IMG/VR virus record: IMGVR_UViG_3300031463_000028
Coordinates: 1 to 26,497 of that record
Direction: 5' to 3' (one strand)
Length of the DNA: 26,497 bases
DNA from: a virus
The notes under the pieces were generated by a model that made no database searches, was not told the origin of the DNA, and worked only from the letters and a program-made list of their open reading frames with translations. This document shows positions 23,733 to 26,497 of the stretch, piece by piece (the stretch's first letter is position 1; each line of letters begins with the position of its first letter). The position numbers were made by a program, and so were the translations under genes.

Positions 23733-23738
23733 TATAAT
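23733..23738 (+). promoter_or_regulatory. Possible -10 element upstream of methyltransferase
   Basis: A perfect TATAAT lies in the 91-base gap between sheath and methyltransferase, about 50 bases before ATG 23789. No good -35 hexamer is found at 16-18 bases upstream. A private promoter would fit an inserted cargo gene, but support is thin. Confidence 0.25.
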
Positions 23739-23788
23739 AGTTGTTGCATAATGGAGTATGTTCGATGTAAAAAAAGAGAGAATAAATC

Positions 23789-25189
23789 ATGGGAGGGGGT
23801 AAAACTGAGCATAAAATAATAATAGCCGACTCAAGGTCAATGCAAGAAGTTAGCAATGGGTCTGTTCATCTTGTTGTTACCTCCCCACCTTATTGGCAAC
23901 TCAAGGATTACAACAATAGTCGGCAGATTGGGTTTAACGATACCTACGAAGAATACATAAACAACCTCAATTTGGTCTGGAAGGAATGCTATCGGGCATT
24001 ACACACTGGGTGCCGACTGTGTATTAATATCGGAGACCAATTTGCGAGGTCGGTTTATTATGGTCGCTATAAGGTTATTCCTATAAGAACAGAAATCATC
24101 AAATTTTGTGAAACCATCGGTTTTGATTACATGGGTGCAATTATCTGGCAGAAGGTAACTACTTGTAATACTACTGGTGGTGCATCCATTATGGGGTCGT
24201 ATCCATATCCAAGGAATGGCATTGTGAAGATAGACTATGAGTTTATTTTGTTGTTTAAGAAACCAGGTCTTCCTCCGAAAGTCAATAAAATGATAAAGGA
24301 GAAATCCAAACTATCCATAGAGGAATGGAACAAATATTTTTCGGGACACTGGAATTTTCCTGGAGAAAAGCAGGATAATCATTTAGCCATGTTTCCTGAA
24401 GAATTGCCAAGGCGTTTGATAAAAATGTTTAGTTTTGTTGGGGAGACCGTGCTTGACCCATTCCTTGGTTCCGGCACAACGACCCTTGCTGCCCAGAACC
24501 TGAACAGAAACTCCATCGGTTATGAAATAAACGAATCGTTTTTACCCGTCATAAAAGAAAAACTCCGTATCGAAGAACCAGACATGTTTAATAAAACCAA
24601 TGTGGAGTTTCTTAAACCAAAACGGCAAGAGATAGACTATTGCCAGCAACTCCAGGTTTTGCCTTATATTTTTCATGATTCGGTTCAATTTGACAGGAAG
24701 GTTGACCCAAGAAAAATGTCTTTTGGTTCGAAAATTGATTTGAGCGGCAATGGGAGTGAAACAGAAGAATATCTACGGGTGAGACAAGTCATCTCTCCAA
24801 AAGAGATAGAGGTTTCGAATGGTCTTATAGTGAGATTAATAGGAATCAAGGAGATAGCTGAAAAGGAGGGAGAAGCAACTAAATGGCTATGGGATAAATT
24901 GAAAGGGGAAAGTATTTGTTTGAAATTTGACCAAATCAAATACGATGAAAATAATCGGTTACTAGCCTATCTCTATCTCAAGAATAAGACATTCATTAAC
25001 CTCCATTTTTTAAGAACAAATTTGGTGCAACTAGACAAAACCTTTCCATTTCGATACTTAGAAAAATTCAAAGCTATAATTCAGGGCAATTCAAGTGATG
25101 AAAAAGTTAAAGATAAAAACGAGGAAGTTTCTCGGTTGCTTGATGCTGAGGTTGTATCGTTTTCAAAATACACAACGCAACTCATTTAA
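23789..25189 (+). CDS. DNA methyltransferase (beta class) with C-terminal SNase-like domain
   Basis: A 466-residue protein. Residues 1 to about 265 are an amino-methyltransferase: catalytic motif IV TSPPYW (31-36) precedes the AdoMet-binding motif I DPFLGSGT (223-230), the beta-class order. TSPPYW is typical of N4-cytosine enzymes but also occurs in N6-adenine ones, so the modified base is not settled. Residues about 330-432 resemble a staphylococcal-nuclease (thermonuclease) domain: VRLIGI (R349 in the place of SNase Arg35), then a helix, a CLKFD strand, DENNRLLAYLYLKN (R390 in the place of Arg87) and INLHFLRTNLVQ. The D-T-P-x-E calcium/catalytic segment after the first Arg reads KEIAE instead, so cleavage may be lost. 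It sits between sheath and tube, without a partner restriction gene in view, so it is probably a solitary modification enzyme. Confidence 0.85.
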   Translation: MGGGKTEHKIIIADSRSMQEVSNGSVHLVVTSPPYWQLKDYNNSRQIGFNDTYEEYINNLNLVWKECYRALHTGCRLCINIGDQFARSVYYGRYKVIPIRTEIIKFCETIGFDYMGAIIWQKVTTCNTTGGASIMGSYPYPRNGIVKIDYEFILLFKKPGLPPKVNKMIKEKSKLSIEEWNKYFSGHWNFPGEKQDNHLAMFPEELPRRLIKMFSFVGETVLDPFLGSGTTTLAAQNLNRNSIGYEINESFLPVIKEKLRIEEPDMFNKTNVEFLKPKRQEIDYCQQLQVLPYIFHDSVQFDRKVDPRKMSFGSKIDLSGNGSETEEYLRVRQVISPKEIEVSNGLIVRLIGIKEIAEKEGEATKWLWDKLKGESICLKFDQIKYDENNRLLAYLYLKNKTFINLHFLRTNLVQLDKTFPFRYLEKFKAIIQGNSSDEKVKDKNEEVSRLLDAEVVSFSKYTTQLI

Positions 25190-25201
25190 TTTTAAGCAAT
25201 A

Positions 25202-25588
25202 ATGCGACGACAGACTGAATTGCAAATCACACGAGACCTAAATGAGTTGGCCAGACTTTTTCTGCGACGGTCTGGGGGGCTCCATGAGGAGGATGGAGCA
25301 AGGGAGAAAGGCCTGCTTGAGAGGTTGGCTAAACTAAAAAGGTATACAATGACACGGACTAATGATAGGTTTAACGACCAGGATATGGTCGAAAGACCTG
25401 ACGGTATCTATGTTGAGTATGATGAGGTGATAAAAGTAATTAAGGAGTTTCTGGGCAAGACCGAGGCGACGACTACTGCCAACATTCCGAATGTGCTGAT
25501 TGGCGGTCCACCGCCCGTCGTTTCTCGGTTGTGGGCTCGTCGGTGGGAGCGGAAGCCCAAGTTTTACGATGACGAAGAAGATAAATAA
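25202..25588 (+). CDS. Small unknown protein between sheath and tube genes
   Basis: A 128-residue protein starting at ATG 25202, twelve bases after the methyltransferase stop and with only a weak binding site. It is hydrophilic, with a basic helical first third (RDLNELARLFLRRSGG), a middle VEYDEVIKVIKEFLGK helix and a charged end (WERKPKFYDDEEDK). The proline-rich VLIGGPPPVVSRLW segment is unusual. No family recognised. Codon use resembles the structural genes more than the methyltransferase, so it may be original to the tail operon, with the methyltransferase inserted in front of it. Confidence 0.45.
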   Translation: MRRQTELQITRDLNELARLFLRRSGGLHEEDGAREKGLLERLAKLKRYTMTRTNDRFNDQDMVERPDGIYVEYDEVIKVIKEFLGKTEATTTANIPNVLIGGPPPVVSRLWARRWERKPKFYDDEEDK

Positions 25589-25615
25589 ACAACTTAAAAT
25601 ATAAGGAGTTATAAA

Positions 25616-26146
25616 ATGCCAAGAGCAATTGCATTAGACCCGTTACTTAATCAGCGGTTTTTGGTGTCGGTCATCGGTGCGGATGGTGGTCTTCAGGCTA
25701 TTCTCGACCCATTATTCGCTGCAGGTTTTGCCACCTGTGAGTTGCCGGAATACACGACTGACCCAGTGACTTATAAAGAGGGAGTGTGGCGATTTGAGCG
25801 CAAATATCCCTCTGACCCGAAAGTCAGTGATATAGTGCTGACCAGAGGTGTAGTTAAAAAGGATACCTCATTCTTCAACTGGATGGTAGCTCAAATTAAC
25901 GGGAAGCCTTACCGAGCTGATTTGGCGGTTTATCACTTCCACCGAGAGGACTGGTCATCTGATAATGGACAGCCCGATACTCAGACACTTACTGATATCT
26001 CCAAAGCCAGCAAAATATACAAACTGCACGAGTGCTTTCCGATTCGTGTGCGACCGGCGGGGAATCTGGATGCCAGTAGCAATGATATCAATATGAGCGA
26101 GTTATCTATTGCCTTGGAGTGGTTCGAAGTTATTTCTAAGGAGTAG
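25616..26146 (+). CDS. Tail tube protein (T4 gp19-like)
   Basis: A 176-residue tail tube subunit. It has the gp19-family pattern: an N-terminal FLVSV strand, a GFATCELPEYTTDPVTYKEG segment (the P-x-x-x-x-x-x-x-Y-x-EG feature), a basic strand RFERKYPSDPKVSDIVLTRG, and FFNWM, with further strands to the end (SELSIALEWFEVISKE). Length is close to T4 gp19 (163). It stacks in hexameric rings inside the sheath to form the DNA channel. TAAGGAG precedes ATG 25616, and the same kind of gene follows directly. Confidence 0.9.
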   Translation: MPRAIALDPLLNQRFLVSVIGADGGLQAILDPLFAAGFATCELPEYTTDPVTYKEGVWRFERKYPSDPKVSDIVLTRGVVKKDTSFFNWMVAQINGKPYRADLAVYHFHREDWSSDNGQPDTQTLTDISKASKIYKLHECFPIRVRPAGNLDASSNDINMSELSIALEWFEVISKE

Positions 26147-26152
26147 CGAATA

Positions 26153-26497
26153 GTGGCCCGCTCTGCTCTCAAAGATATTCTTAGGAATGATTCATTTTAT
26201 CTTTTGGATTTCAGCTTGGGCGAGATGATGTTTGCAACGCAGCTTGTCCAGGCTGGATTCAAGTCATGTTCGGTGCCTGAGTTGACAATAGAAACCCAGG
26301 AGGTGAAGGAGGGCAATTGGCCCTTTTCTCGTCGGGTCATTACTGGCGGCGGGGTTAATTCCATTACAGTGACGAAAGGTGTCACCTGGTATGACTCTGA
26401 TTTCTGGCGATGGATTTCTCGGTCATTGCTCGGTGAGGGTGGGGGGTTGCTTAGCCAGATACCGGGATTGCCGATGGGGATTCGGAAGGATTTTGTG
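26153..26497 (+). CDS. Second tail-tube-like protein, cut by window end
   Basis: The frame from GTG 26153 stays open to the end of the window (115 codons, partial). AGGAG at 26139-26143, inside the end of the tube gene, has good spacing to the GTG. The protein repeats the tube-family layout: FSLGEMMFATQLVQAGFKSC, then VPELTIETQEVKEGNWPFSR and a TVTKGVTWYDSDFWRW segment that lines up with LTRGVV...FFNWM of the gene before. It is a paralogue of the tube protein, possibly a tube-initiating or baseplate-hub version. The C-terminus is not in the window. Confidence 0.75.
   Translation, partial: MARSALKDILRNDSFYLLDFSLGEMMFATQLVQAGFKSCSVPELTIETQEVKEGNWPFSRRVITGGGVNSITVTKGVTWYDSDFWRWISRSLLGEGGGLLSQIPGLPMGIRKDFV

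Overview
The window reads as part of the late, virion-building region of a contractile-tailed phage (myovirus) with a T4-like head and tail module. All confidently called genes are on the + strand, packed tightly with frequent 1-4 base stop/start overlaps, and most have a clear AGGAG-type ribosome binding site. The gene order (large terminase, portal, core/protease, major capsid, neck genes, tail sheath, tail tube) is that of T4 gp17-20-21-23-...-18-19. No host gene, tRNA, CRISPR array or insertion sequence was seen. The host cannot be named from the sequence; Shine-Dalgarno sites and one consensus sigma70-type promoter point to a bacterium.

Layout. 49-3253: a nucleotidyltransferase-fold protein followed by the large terminase (ATPase plus RNase H-like nuclease). 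3293-7048: one open frame for a gp20-type portal protein interrupted by three separate inteins, two mini-inteins and one carrying a LAGLIDADG homing endonuclease domain whose first motif looks catalytically broken. 7049-7159: a short gap with a perfect TTGACA-N18-TATAAT promoter. 7160-13588: a 1160-residue protein with a zinc-ribbon-like motif and a WG-type repeat, a prohead protease fused to a coiled-coil scaffold-like tail (with a likely internal start for free scaffold), and the major capsid protein. A 15-bp hairpin follows the capsid gene. 13700-17443: five genes, one Q/S/G-rich, one neck-like, one unknown, one membrane-anchored coiled coil and one large unknown.

17444-17798 has no intact gene. 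It holds a GC-rich patch, a protein-like frame broken by two in-frame stops, and a palindromic element that also occurs at bases 1-31. 17799-21853: a run of neck and tail-completion type genes (mostly assigned by position). 21901-23697: tail sheath. 23789-25189: a beta-class DNA methyltransferase with a C-terminal staphylococcal-nuclease-like domain, inserted between sheath and tube. 25202-26497: a small unknown gene, the tail tube protein, and the start of a second tube-like paralogue cut by the window end.

How the parts work together (inference from the families): terminase pumps DNA through the portal into a prohead built from capsid protein on a scaffold that the protease then digests; neck proteins close the head and join it to the tail made of tube and sheath; the methyltransferase probably modifies phage or host DNA. 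Points most worth a second look are the triple-intein portal, the methyltransferase-nuclease-like fusion, the insertion domain shared by capsid and sheath proteins, the nested scaffold start, and the repeated palindrome next to a decayed coding relic.
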